Source: an uncultured Parabacteroides sp. (GTDB taxonomy: Bacteria; Bacteroidota; Bacteroidia; Bacteroidales; Tannerellaceae). From it: DNA of 64,000 bases. This document shows, in pieces, positions 1 to 8,963 of the stretch (position 1 is its first letter; each line of letters opens with the position of its first letter). The notes under the pieces were generated by a model. The model ran no database searches and was not told the DNA's origin. It saw only the letters and a program-made list of their open reading frames with translations. The stretch covers positions 44,648-108,647 of the forward strand of contig CAJTMR010000010.1 in assembly GCA_910577325.1 (NCBI GenBank), in the 5' to 3' direction. The position numbers were made by a program, and so were the translations under genes.

Positions 1-2
1 TT

Positions 3-557
3 TTACTTTCAGCCATGCAACATGGAGATCTAAAAGCTTATGGTGTCTTGTTCAGAAGATACTACCCTATGTTGTGTGCTTATGCAACAAAGTTTGTAGA
101 GTTAAAAGATGCCGAAGAAATCGTGCAGGATGTGATGCTGTGGTTGTGGGAAAACCGGAAAACGCAAACCTTCGAGACGTCACTAAGCCAGTACCTGTTC
201 AAAACCGTCTATCATCGTGCCATCAACCTGATTGTCCGCCATCAATCCCAACTAAGAGCCGATACTCTTTTCTACGAAAATATGCAGGAGATGCTACAAG
301 ATACCGATTTTTACCAATTCGAAGAACTGCAGAAAAAGATCAAGGAAGCGGTAGACGCTTTGCCTCCCGCTTACCGGGAAGCCTTTGTCATGCACCGTTT
401 CGAGAACAAGAGTTACAAAGAAATTGCCGAACTCCTGCAAGTATCCCCAAAAACCGTCGACTACCGGATACAACAGGCATTAAGGCAATTACGGATCACT
501 CTGAAAGATTATTTGCCGCTGATCCTGCTATTGTTTCCCAGAAATATTCTGTCGTAA
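3..557 (+). CDS. ECF-type RNA polymerase sigma factor, 5' end outside the window
   Basis: Sigma-70 family factor of the Bacteroidales extracytoplasmic-function type; it would direct RNA polymerase to a small regulon. The region 2 helix is visible (DAEEIVQDVMLWLWENR) and so is the region 4 helix-turn-helix (YKEIAELLQVSPKTVDYRI). The frame is open to the window edge: the codons before the first ATG at 15 read LLSA, which continues the usual start of this family, so ATG 15 is probably internal and the gene is cut by the window. The C-terminus is hydrophobic, as in many Bacteroidales ECF factors. An AraC-type gene follows after 19 nt; no FecR anti-sigma gene lies next to it, which is unusual for this type. 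Family assignment is firm; the regulon is unknown. Confidence 0.88.
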   Translation, partial: LLSAMQHGDLKAYGVLFRRYYPMLCAYATKFVELKDAEEIVQDVMLWLWENRKTQTFETSLSQYLFKTVYHRAINLIVRHQSQLRADTLFYENMQEMLQDTDFYQFEELQKKIKEAVDALPPAYREAFVMHRFENKSYKEIAELLQVSPKTVDYRIQQALRQLRITLKDYLPLILLLFPRNILS

Positions 558-576
558 AACTCTTATTTAAAAGAAT

Positions 577-1470
577 ATGACTAAAAAGAAAGAAGGTTTC
601 AAAGGAGAACGTTTTATTTATTTGCCGGAAGAATTGCTATTGGAATACAGGAAAGATCCTCTTATCGGAAATCTTTATGTCCGCAAAATCGGATTTTTCC
701 CAAAAGTAAAATCTCATTATGTTGAGAAGAAAAAGGGAACCGACTACGCCATGTTGATCCATTGTATAGAAGGAAAAGGTTGGTATCATATCTATGACAA
801 GACTTATCCCGTACAAAAAAATCAATATATCATCGTACCTCCTCATGTTCCTTATTCATTTGAAGCGGACAGCCATGATCCCTGGACAATCTATTGGGTT
901 CATTTCTGTGGTAAACTAATTGAATCTTTCCTTTCTCCCAACCCGGCTCCTCAAGATATTTTAGCAGACGAACATGTACGGCAGCTTGTCCGCATCCGCC
1001 TATTCGAGGAGATATACAACAGTTTTGCCAGAGGTTACATAAAAGAATATCTGGCTTATTCATCCATGTGTTTATATACATTTCTCTCAACTTTCATCTT
1101 TCAGGAGCAGTTCCGCCATATCGACCTCCCTACCCATAAGGAAAGTTCATTCTCCGCACGCGTCATTTTTTATCTACAGGAACACGTGGAAACCAACCTG
1201 ACCTTACAGGATTTGGCTGAATACTTCAAATATTCGGAGTCCCACTTTTCTTCCTTGTTCCAAAAAGAGACAGGAACCTCGCCCATCCATTACTTCACGC
1301 GCCTGAAAATACAGAAAGCCTGCCAGTATATCGAAATGACGGATATGAAACTGAATGAAATTGCCATGCGACTTGGTTTTGAAGAACAAGCTTATTTTTC
1401 CCGTGTATTTACCAAAGTCATGGGAATATCTCCTTCCGCTTACCGGAAAAAAGAAACCGACAACAGATAA
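577..1470 (+). CDS. AraC-family transcriptional regulator with cupin-like sensor domain
   Basis: A 297-aa DNA-binding regulator. The N-terminal half (about residues 40-150) looks like the cupin-like AraC ligand-binding domain (the stretch from YAMLIHCIEGKGWYHI to PPHVPYSF matches that fold). The C-terminal 100 residues hold two helix-turn-helix motifs (LQDLAEYFKYSESHFSSLF and LNEIAMRLGFEEQAYFSRVF) ending in the family signature GISPSAYRK. It follows the ECF sigma gene by 19 nt, so the two may be cotranscribed. It converges on the GH97 gene of the neighbouring sugar-use locus and could sense a sugar, but the locus has its own FecR/ECF pair, so this link is only positional. Confidence 0.9.
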   Translation: MTKKKEGFKGERFIYLPEELLLEYRKDPLIGNLYVRKIGFFPKVKSHYVEKKKGTDYAMLIHCIEGKGWYHIYDKTYPVQKNQYIIVPPHVPYSFEADSHDPWTIYWVHFCGKLIESFLSPNPAPQDILADEHVRQLVRIRLFEEIYNSFARGYIKEYLAYSSMCLYTFLSTFIFQEQFRHIDLPTHKESSFSARVIFYLQEHVETNLTLQDLAEYFKYSESHFSSLFQKETGTSPIHYFTRLKIQKACQYIEMTDMKLNEIAMRLGFEEQAYFSRVFTKVMGISPSAYRKKETDNR

Positions 1471-1476
1471 ATAAAA

Positions 1477-1512
1477 AAAAGCCGGAGAAGGAACATCCCC
1501 CCTCCGGCTTTT
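1477..1512. terminator. Rho-independent terminator between convergent genes
   Basis: Arms GCCGGAG (1481-1487) and CTCCGGC (1502-1508), extended by flanking A and T runs. On the minus strand the stem is followed by eight T, ending the GH97 transcript; on the plus strand only four T follow, so it is weaker for the AraC gene. Confidence 0.8.
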
Positions 1513-1529
1513 CACGTGATTTGAAATAC

Positions 1530-3425
1530 TTATTGGAAATTAAGAATCGAAAAATGCAACACACATCCACTATTCCCGACCAAGTCGATGGCAATCTCGT
1601 TGCGGTTATCCAACTTGATCTTTTTGATATCAACGACATCTTTTTTCTTTTCGGAAGCCTGGTAATAAAGCGTGGCAGTATACCCCTTCTTGGTTTTCAG
1701 AAAATCAAGGGGTAAGGAGATTTGCTTCTTATCCCCGGCATTCAACATGCTTACATACCAATCGGAACCTGAACGACGGGCGACTACAGCGTATTTACCC
1801 ATTTCCCCCTCCAAAAAGCGGGTTTCATCCCATACGGTCGGGATAGAGTTATAAAAACGAGTTGCAGCATCTGTTTTAATCACAGACTCGGCAGCACCTG
1901 CGCCACCGGCCCGTCTCGGTGATTTTTCGGGACGGTCATACCAATAGACAAACTGCCAAGGGCTGTAAATAGCAACCAATTTAGCCAATTGGGCAGCACG
2001 TCCCCCCATCTTTTCCGTGACTCTTTCCGCAAAATAACAGTTGGTATAATCGCCCGCTCCACAGATCATGCGATTATATAAGGTATAGATAGCCTGATCC
2101 AGCGACGGACTTTCTTCGTCGCCCCGAATACCTTCCTGAGTCAACAAATTCGGATATGTACGTGAATAGCCTGTCGGACGATACTCATCGTGAATATCGA
2201 CCATCAATTCATATTTGGCCGCCTTGCGTACCGCCTGATGCAACCATGCCGTAGCATACTGGTCACCCACATTCACAAAACCATATTTTACACCTTTGAT
2301 CCCCCATTTCTTATATAAAGGCAGGATTTCATCCAGTTGCTGATGTAACGCTTTTTTATTCACATAAACCAGTATGCCAACTCCTTTTGAATTGGCATAT
2401 TCTATCACCTGAGGCAGATCGAGCGGACCTTTTGAACGGGCAGGATCAATCGTAACGGTGGTCGCATCTGATTGGACATCTTCTTCCGCCCCATACCAAC
2501 CGGCGTCAAACAGCACATAGGCAATATTGTTCTCTGCCGCAAAATCAATGCAAGCTATGCTACCAGCCGTTGTCAACGTAACTTCACGAATGACCTGTCC
2601 GGGCTTGATCCAGCTGGTATTCGCTATTTGATTAGGTTCGTTCAGGTTAAGGACGAAGTAATTATTTTCGACCAATTTTCCCGGATGTCCGGCAACCATC
2701 ACATAACGCCAGGGAGACTGATATCCGGCCAAATCCAGGTTGACTTTTCCCGACAATACAGATTGTATCCCAAAGCCTGTTTCACTTTTTTCAAGTTTCA
2801 TCCGGGAATAATCGACCAAAGCCGCTTCACCGATTGCGACAAACCGGTTGTCATTGATCCGAATCACCTGCGGACGATCGGCAGCACCTCTTAATTCACT
2901 TAGTTTGTTTTCAAAGTAAGCACCTTGCGCCATACCGGTCACCCATGTCTTGCAATCTTCCTGAAAAAGGAATTGAGTTTTCTCACCTGTCACCGTACGA
3001 TTCCAGAAATCCAACTTATCGAAAGCATAACGAAATGCCAATCCTTCATCGTAAAGGCGGACAGACAATACCATCTCTTTCTGATTTTCATCCGATTGAA
3101 GCGTTAACTCCACTTCATTATACCGATCCGTCACAACTGACCGTTCTCCATATACAGGTTGCCAGGTCTGATCGACCGATTCCCGTTTCTGATTAATCAC
3201 CTGCCAGTTGCCTTTCAGTATATTTTCGTCCAAAGAGAACTGTAAAGTCTTTGTTGTTAAGACTTTCTCACCATCCGCAAATAAATCGATTTCAACATTC
3301 TTTCCTCCTACTTTGATATCGGCATTCATTTTATCAGATGGACTGACAAGTGGAAAAGTTGTTTGTCCCCAAACCAACATAGCCTGAAATAACAGACCGG
3401 ATAATAGACTTACTTTTTTAATCAT
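1530..3425 (-). CDS. GH97-family glycoside hydrolase, secreted
   Basis: A 631-aa alpha-glycosidase-type protein with a cleavable signal peptide (about residues 1-20, ending VWGQ). Order: N-terminal beta-sandwich, central (beta/alpha)8 barrel, C-terminal beta domain, the normal GH97 layout and length. Family landmarks are VLFDAGWYG, GIKGVKYGF and RPTGYSRTYPNL. From what I recall of the two characterised GH97 types, retaining enzymes have Asp after KV in the KVDF motif and inverting SusB-type enzymes have Glu in a HEP motif. Here the first position is Gly (about residue 382) and the second reads HDE (about residue 411), so the mechanism is not obvious. Last gene of the susCD locus, 117 nt after susD. 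Substrate unknown; alpha-glucoside or alpha-galactoside are the family options. Confidence 0.9.
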   Translation of the reverse strand: MIKKVSLLSGLLFQAMLVWGQTTFPLVSPSDKMNADIKVGGKNVEIDLFADGEKVLTTKTLQFSLDENILKGNWQVINQKRESVDQTWQPVYGERSVVTDRYNEVELTLQSDENQKEMVLSVRLYDEGLAFRYAFDKLDFWNRTVTGEKTQFLFQEDCKTWVTGMAQGAYFENKLSELRGAADRPQVIRINDNRFVAIGEAALVDYSRMKLEKSETGFGIQSVLSGKVNLDLAGYQSPWRYVMVAGHPGKLVENNYFVLNLNEPNQIANTSWIKPGQVIREVTLTTAGSIACIDFAAENNIAYVLFDAGWYGAEEDVQSDATTVTIDPARSKGPLDLPQVIEYANSKGVGILVYVNKKALHQQLDEILPLYKKWGIKGVKYGFVNVGDQYATAWLHQAVRKAAKYELMVDIHDEYRPTGYSRTYPNLLTQEGIRGDEESPSLDQAIYTLYNRMICGAGDYTNCYFAERVTEKMGGRAAQLAKLVAIYSPWQFVYWYDRPEKSPRRAGGAGAAESVIKTDAATRFYNSIPTVWDETRFLEGEMGKYAVVARRSGSDWYVSMLNAGDKKQISLPLDFLKTKKGYTATLYYQASEKKKDVVDIKKIKLDNRNEIAIDLVGNSGCVLHFSILNFQ

Positions 3426-3542
3426 TAGATTATTCTTTTTTAATTTGACTCAAAAAAGGGAGCACCGATATAGCCTGCTTTTCACAAATGAGAAAATACC
3501 GAACTCTCCCATCACGATTAACTTAAATAATAGTACTCCATG

Positions 3543-5252
3543 TTAATACCCTTCATTCTGGATCAACCCTCCTTCTTTATTCGCCTCTATTTCTGAATTA
3601 GGAACCGGAAGTTTGTTCAAATGATTACCTAATTTATATCCTGCCTGAATAACTTTCGGATTATACTTCATCAGATATTCAGCAAGTTTATTCATACGCA
3701 TCAGTGTATTGATACGAAAATCTTCCATACTAAGTTCACGTGCACGCTCATCCAAAATCAAATCCAAATTTACATCAGCCGCTGTAACAGGGGTTGCATT
3801 TGCACGTTGCCGGACAGCATTGATGTCTTTGGCTGCTGCATCTTTATTACCTACCAACAGATAGGCTTCGGCGCGCAGCAAATAAGTTTCGGCCAAACGC
3901 ATGATATACCAATCTTTATAAATACGTCCGTTATCATGACCTTCCCCACTTTGAGAATCAAAAAATTGTCCATGATGCTTTGCTGTAACAACCTTCATAA
4001 AGGTCGGCTGAGTAATTCGGAATAATTCAGACTTATCCCCTAAATTTTCTTCTGTCATTTGTTGTCCATAAAAACGACTTTCCGGATTCGTCCAATAATA
4101 ATCACGCTTCATATTGTATTTGGAATTACGCATATCACGATCCCAATCCCCTTTATACTGCCATATTTGGGTTGCAGCATAATCCATCACTGAAATCTGT
4201 TCGATAGGACGTCCTCCTAATATGTCTTTCAACCAGTTTGAAACACCATCAGCATCTTTCAGTCCCCACCATTTCGTACCGAAATAGCGCTCCATAACAA
4301 AATTTCCTCCGGATTTTCCTGTATTTCCACCTCCATCAAGCGCAACATCAAACTGGACATTCCAAATACATTCTTTATTACCATCAATACGGTTAAAATT
4401 GCCTTCTCTGAAAAGATCCCAATAAACATCTCCCCAAGGCTCCTGTTCTCCCTGATAATCATATCCTTCAAAAGTAAAGTCTTTTAACTTTCCAAACCTC
4501 TCAGTCATCAAAGACATAGCCGGATTGTTGATAACCGCCGTCGCTTGTTCGACAGCCCCTTCATAATCTTTCAACGCAATAAGAATTTCAGCCAATAAAT
4601 GCTGCGCCGCAACTTTAGAGGCTTTTCCTCCCTTTTGATCGTCAATATCAGGCATCCATTGAATGGCAAACAACAAATCGTCTTTACATTGTTTATAGAT
4701 TTCTTTCTGACTCGCACTTTTATAATTGAACTGGGGAGCAGTCGTCTCTTTCAGAACTATAGGGGCATTTCCCCACATATTACCTAAAAAACGATAGGCA
4801 AAAGCCCGCAAGAATTTTGCTTCTCCACAAATGGCATTCTTTTCTTGTTCGGAAACCCATTTGACATTTGTACCCTCAGCGCGATCTATAATCACATTGC
4901 AACTATAGATATATGAGTAAAAACGTCTCCACCATTTCTTTGCAAATCCATTATCTGCATTCAAAGTATTCCAATAAAAATATTCCCTATAGGTATCAGC
5001 TGACGGACGCGGGCCATTCAAATCGACATCAACTCCCATCAAATCATAGTTTTCCCAACTATCCGTATTAGCATAGAAATTATTACGGATATCCTTATAT
5101 ATATTGGCAAGTGCCGACTCAAATCCTTTTTTATCCGTATATGAGTTTTCTGGTGTCAAGAAATCCTTGGGAGTTTCATCAAGCAAATCATAACAAGATG
5201 TCAATGATCCGGCAAACAACAACCCTATAAATAAATGTTTAATAGCTTTCAT
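3543..5252 (-). CDS. SusD/RagB-family outer-membrane glycan-binding lipoprotein
   Basis: A 569-aa surface lipoprotein that would form the lid of the SusC transporter and capture oligosaccharide. The signal peptide ends in a lipobox (SLTSC) with the lipid-bearing Cys near residue 20. Family features are the N-terminal LDETPKDF segment, TPR-like helices in the first half, and the C-terminal ILDERARELSMEDFR region followed by LNKLPVPNSEIEAN. I chose ATG at 5252 over an upstream TTG at 5258 because it starts a normal signal peptide. The start lies 14 nt after the susC stop, so the two genes are translationally close and certainly one operon. Confidence 0.95.
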   Translation of the reverse strand: MKAIKHLFIGLLFAGSLTSCYDLLDETPKDFLTPENSYTDKKGFESALANIYKDIRNNFYANTDSWENYDLMGVDVDLNGPRPSADTYREYFYWNTLNADNGFAKKWWRRFYSYIYSCNVIIDRAEGTNVKWVSEQEKNAICGEAKFLRAFAYRFLGNMWGNAPIVLKETTAPQFNYKSASQKEIYKQCKDDLLFAIQWMPDIDDQKGGKASKVAAQHLLAEILIALKDYEGAVEQATAVINNPAMSLMTERFGKLKDFTFEGYDYQGEQEPWGDVYWDLFREGNFNRIDGNKECIWNVQFDVALDGGGNTGKSGGNFVMERYFGTKWWGLKDADGVSNWLKDILGGRPIEQISVMDYAATQIWQYKGDWDRDMRNSKYNMKRDYYWTNPESRFYGQQMTEENLGDKSELFRITQPTFMKVVTAKHHGQFFDSQSGEGHDNGRIYKDWYIMRLAETYLLRAEAYLLVGNKDAAAKDINAVRQRANATPVTAADVNLDLILDERARELSMEDFRINTLMRMNKLAEYLMKYNPKVIQAGYKLGNHLNKLPVPNSEIEANKEGGLIQNEGY

Positions 5253-5266
5253 TTCCAATTCATGAT

Positions 5267-8200
5267 TTAGAAGTTGAACATTAATGTCATTTGGTATGTG
5301 CGAATGGATGGCAACGCATTATCCTTCAAACCTTGATTTGTTTCAGGATCCAACCCGTCCCAATGAGGTGCAAATGTAAGCAGGTTGTCTGCGCTTAACG
5401 ATAAAACCATATTATTAAATCCTATCGGTTTTACCCAACGAGTCAAATTGTAACTCAATGCAATCTTTTGCAACTTGATAAAACTGCGATCCATATATTT
5501 CGTACCCTTATAGGTTGCATTCTTATAATCCGTCCTTGGATATTTTGCATTCGTGTTTTCCGCAGTCCAATAATCATAAACCGGATGGTTTATATTCGGA
5601 TTCCAAGCATACCCGTCATCATACGGAGTATTATTACCTGACAAATAATAACCGTTTCCCCCCCATACAGAATTAATATACAACATCAAAGACAAATCTT
5701 TATAGTTCAACGTATTTGTCAAACTCCAACGAAAATTTGCATTAGAGTTTCCCAAGAACTGCCGGTCCTTATCCGATGTGATTTTACCGTCACCGTCCAC
5801 ATCCTCAATCTTATAATCGCCAGGACGCATACCTTTCATAATCGTACCGTCGTCCACATCGCTCTGCTGCCACATACCCGTCACGCGATAACCATAAATA
5901 GTTCCTAATGACCGGCCGATGAAGTAACCGGAACTAATCAGATCATCTTCCTTGCCATCTCCGTCATTATCTTCTCCGAGGATAGATACGACTTTATTCC
6001 TGTTCAGAGAAAAAGCAAAATCGGAAGTCCAAGTGAAATCACCATTTTTGATATTCAACGAATGCAAATTAATTTCCACACCCTTATTCCGGATCTTTCC
6101 CACATTCGACAACATAGAAGTCTTACCTGAAATTCCGGGCAAAGACAGACTGAACAACAGATCCGTCGTATTGGTCACATAAGTATCAATACTACCGGAC
6201 AAACGGTCATCCAAAACAGAAAAGTCCAAACCGAAGTTGAAACCAGTCGTAGCCTCCCAACCCAGATTATTCAGGGCAAATGACGAAACATATTGAGTAA
6301 TCGAATAAGAAGGAGCACCTGCAAAAATATATTTATCCGTACCAACCTTAGCCAAAGTACTATAAGAATCTATAGATTGATTACCATTCGAACCGTAGGA
6401 CAGACGAAGAGCCAAGTTATCCAACCATTTTATATCTTTCATAAAATGTTCACTGGACATATTCCAATTAACACCGGCAGAAGCAAAAGTACCCCACTTC
6501 TTATTGATACTAAAAGCAGAACAACCATCCCTACGCACAGTTCCTGTAAAGGAATAACGATTATCAAACGTATAAGTGGCACGTGCCATCATACCGATAG
6601 CCCCACTCTCCCCTGCACCAGTATCAACCGTCTGCTTCATTCCGTCTTCCAATTTATTATCCCCCAAAACCGTATTATCAAAATTTTCAGCATAAGCAGT
6701 CGCATGATTCCAAGTACGGCGTTCACGAGAATATAGTAAAGTCACATCAACATTATGTTTACCGGCAAAGGTGTTGTTATACTTGATCATATTATCCAAC
6801 AGCATGCCGTAATTATTCTCGGACTTACGTTCTCCTTTGCCATTTTTACCTTGTCCCTCAGTTGTTTTCTCATCATAAAAATAGTTTTTTTGTGACCAAC
6901 GCAAATTGTTGGAATACACCATTGAATAAGAGAGACCTTTCACCCACGGAATCGTGATAGTTGCATCCAAAATTGCCCCTAAATTATTATATTTTTCCGT
7001 GTCACTCGTTTTCATGCTCCAAAAAGGACTTTCAAAAGATGTAGTGGTTTGCGGATATTGCAGATAATCTCCGTTTTCATCATAAATAGAAGCATAAGGG
7101 CTGAAATGAGTGGCCTGTTCCATTTTGGGAGAACTACCGGAATAATCCCGAATACTATAATTACTTTTTACTCCAATTTTCAACCAATCGGTCAAATGTG
7201 TATCGATATTGATACGACCGGAAAAATTCTTATATGTATCATTTAATAAAACCCCTTTTTGGTCTGTCATATTAGCTGAAACATAGTAGCTTGCCAATTC
7301 CGAACTATTAGAAATACTTACATTGGCTTTCAGATCGTATGCACTCTGACGGAACATATCGTACGGATCATCTATTGTCGCTCTATGATCGGGAGTCGCA
7401 CTATAATTTTTTTGTTCTTCCACTTCCAAATAATATAGGATTTTATCCGGATCCGCCTCTTGTCCGCTCTGGCTTCTGACATCCAACATACGTTGCAAAT
7501 ATCCTTTCGCATCATAGACCTTCAACCGTTTTAGTTCATTGCTTATACCGTATGACAGGTTTACATCGAAATTTGGTTTGCCATCTCTACTACGTCCACG
7601 TTTTGTTTGAATTAAAATGACACCATTTGCCGAACGGCTACCATAAACTGCAGCCGCACTGGCATCTTTCAACACCGTAAACGACTCAATATCGTTAGAA
7701 GGAATATCAGACAACGAACCGGCATAGATGGCACCATCCAACACGACCAACGGATTATTACCTCCATCACGAGTGGAATTCTGACCACGAATAGAGAAAG
7801 AAGGCGTACCACCCGCCGTATTTGTTCCGCCGACATTCAATCCCGGCATACTACCTTTAATCGTTTCGAGTACGTTATTGGTCGGAACTATATTATAAGT
7901 TTCCAGTTTCGCTTTTGCAACAGAACCGGTAATCGCCTGCCTGTTCTGCGTACCATAACCGATAACTACGACTTCATCCAAAGCTTGTGAGTCTTCCGAG
8001 AGTACAAACTTGAAAGAACTTTTCCCCTTCACTGCCATTTCCTGCGTGTCGAAGCCGATATAGGAAACTACCAATGTCGCATCAGATGCGACATCAAGGG
8101 AGAACCTCCCTTCCACATCGGTTATCGTGCCATTCGTACCGGAACCTTTCTCCAGGATGTTGGCTCCGATCACAGGTTCACCCTGCGCATCCACGACTAC

Positions 8201-8578
8201 GCCGGACACGCGACGTTTTTGGCCGACCTGCTGCTTTGAAAGCCCCTTTGCCGGGCGATAGATCGAAATCGTCTTATTCGAAACATCACACTTGACATCC
8301 ATACCGGCAAAGATCGTATCTAATATGCGGGACAGATTCATGTCCTTCTGGTTCACCGTGACCTTCTTGCTTATATCAATATCACTGTCACGAACCAGAA
8401 TGGAATACCCAATCTTTTGCTCGATATCATCCAGCACCTTACTGATCGATACGTTTCTTTGTTGCACACTCAGTTTTACATCTTGCAGGTATTCATTCCC
8501 CCATACGGAAACTGTCGAGCCTGCACCCAGCAATAAACTTAAAGCACCGATTTTTAATAAATCAGATTTTTTTTTCAT
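5267..8578 (-). CDS. SusC/RagA-family TonB-dependent transporter with STN signalling domain
   Basis: A 1,103-aa outer-membrane importer. Order: signal peptide (to about residue 28, ending VWG), STN (secretin/TonB short N-terminal) domain at about 45-95, carboxypeptidase-regulatory-like beta-sandwich at about 122-190 (VSGVVVDAQGEPVIGAN), a conserved LDEVVVIGYGTQ segment, plug domain (NNPLVVLDGAIY, DASAAAVYGSRSANGVI) and a beta-barrel ending in the aromatic QMTLMFNF. The STN domain is the part known to signal to FecR anti-sigma factors, and a FecR/ECF pair is encoded upstream in the same locus. Its start codon overlaps the -10-like element of a predicted antisense RNA on the other strand. Confidence 0.96.
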   Translation of the reverse strand: MKKKSDLLKIGALSLLLGAGSTVSVWGNEYLQDVKLSVQQRNVSISKVLDDIEQKIGYSILVRDSDIDISKKVTVNQKDMNLSRILDTIFAGMDVKCDVSNKTISIYRPAKGLSKQQVGQKRRVSGVVVDAQGEPVIGANILEKGSGTNGTITDVEGRFSLDVASDATLVVSYIGFDTQEMAVKGKSSFKFVLSEDSQALDEVVVIGYGTQNRQAITGSVAKAKLETYNIVPTNNVLETIKGSMPGLNVGGTNTAGGTPSFSIRGQNSTRDGGNNPLVVLDGAIYAGSLSDIPSNDIESFTVLKDASAAAVYGSRSANGVILIQTKRGRSRDGKPNFDVNLSYGISNELKRLKVYDAKGYLQRMLDVRSQSGQEADPDKILYYLEVEEQKNYSATPDHRATIDDPYDMFRQSAYDLKANVSISNSSELASYYVSANMTDQKGVLLNDTYKNFSGRINIDTHLTDWLKIGVKSNYSIRDYSGSSPKMEQATHFSPYASIYDENGDYLQYPQTTTSFESPFWSMKTSDTEKYNNLGAILDATITIPWVKGLSYSMVYSNNLRWSQKNYFYDEKTTEGQGKNGKGERKSENNYGMLLDNMIKYNNTFAGKHNVDVTLLYSRERRTWNHATAYAENFDNTVLGDNKLEDGMKQTVDTGAGESGAIGMMARATYTFDNRYSFTGTVRRDGCSAFSINKKWGTFASAGVNWNMSSEHFMKDIKWLDNLALRLSYGSNGNQSIDSYSTLAKVGTDKYIFAGAPSYSITQYVSSFALNNLGWEATTGFNFGLDFSVLDDRLSGSIDTYVTNTTDLLFSLSLPGISGKTSMLSNVGKIRNKGVEINLHSLNIKNGDFTWTSDFAFSLNRNKVVSILGEDNDGDGKEDDLISSGYFIGRSLGTIYGYRVTGMWQQSDVDDGTIMKGMRPGDYKIEDVDGDGKITSDKDRQFLGNSNANFRWSLTNTLNYKDLSLMLYINSVWGGNGYYLSGNNTPYDDGYAWNPNINHPVYDYWTAENTNAKYPRTDYKNATYKGTKYMDRSFIKLQKIALSYNLTRWVKPIGFNNMVLSLSADNLLTFAPHWDGLDPETNQGLKDNALPSIRTYQMTLMFNF

Positions 8579-8585
8579 ACTTTTG
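8552..8585 (+). promoter_or_regulatory. Candidate antisense promoter overlapping the susC start codon
   Basis: TACTTTTG at 8578-8585 is an exact match to the Bacteroidetes -7 element TAnnTTTG, on the strand opposite susC. The -33 region (about 8552-8556) is T-rich but lacks a clear TTTG. A transcript would begin near 8590 and end at the hairpin 8634-8664. The T run comes from Lys codons of SusC, so chance is possible. Confidence 0.4.
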
Positions 8586-8589
8586 TTAG

Positions 8590-8670
8590 AAATTTGTTAG
8601 TCAACAACTAATTAAATTTAAAGTTCTCTATCGGATCGGAGGATGTTGGAACCATTCTCCGATCTTTTTT
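8590..8670 (+). ncRNA. Candidate antisense small RNA opposite the susC leader
   Basis: Predicted transcript of about 80 nt: it follows an exact TAnnTTTG element (8578-8585), contains a small hairpin (TTGTT 8594-8598 with AACAA 8603-8607) and ends in a terminator: stem GATCGGAG (8634-8641) with CTCCGATC (8657-8664), extended by wobble pairs, then six T. It is fully antisense to the presumed 5' untranslated region of susC. Cis-antisense RNAs of this size opposite susC leaders are known in Bacteroides (the DonS family). There is no expression evidence here, and on the sense strand the same inverted repeat would be a leader hairpin without a T run. Confidence 0.42.
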
Positions 8671-8840
8671 ACTTCAGACCTTTCATCCTGTGCTCATGGT
8701 ATTTTATTGATTTTCAGTTTAACTACATATAAAAACATCTCTTGTATTCGCTCTTTTTGTATCTGATACAATATTAATACACATCTCATTTTCGAAACAT
8801 TTAGACGAATGTGGATTTTTTTCAATTAATTTTCAGAAAG
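8671..8840. other. susC upstream region, AT-rich, no gene
   Basis: Between the end of the antisense RNA candidate and the GH97 terminator. No ORF of note. The best minus-strand promoter-like match is TAATATTG (8769-8776, one mismatch to TAnnTTTG). If susC is read by the ECF factor of this locus, its promoter need not match that consensus. Confidence 0.35.
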
Positions 8841-8892
8841 AACAAAAAAATATTCCATGTCTCGGTTTCTCGCTACCGCAGACATGGAATAT
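8841..8892 (-). terminator. Strong terminator after the upstream GH97 gene
   Basis: Perfect 13-bp arms at 8850-8862 and 8880-8892, continued by CGGT/ACCG (8863-8866 with 8875-8878), followed on the minus strand by seven T (8844-8850). It separates sigma-fecR-GH97 from susC-susD-GH97, so susC needs its own promoter. Confidence 0.85.
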
Positions 8893-8963
8893 CTTTATTC
8901 AGTGAATCTTTCTGTACACGCACCCGTGAGCGTTGTCATCAGAATCTATCTCTCACATCTTTT

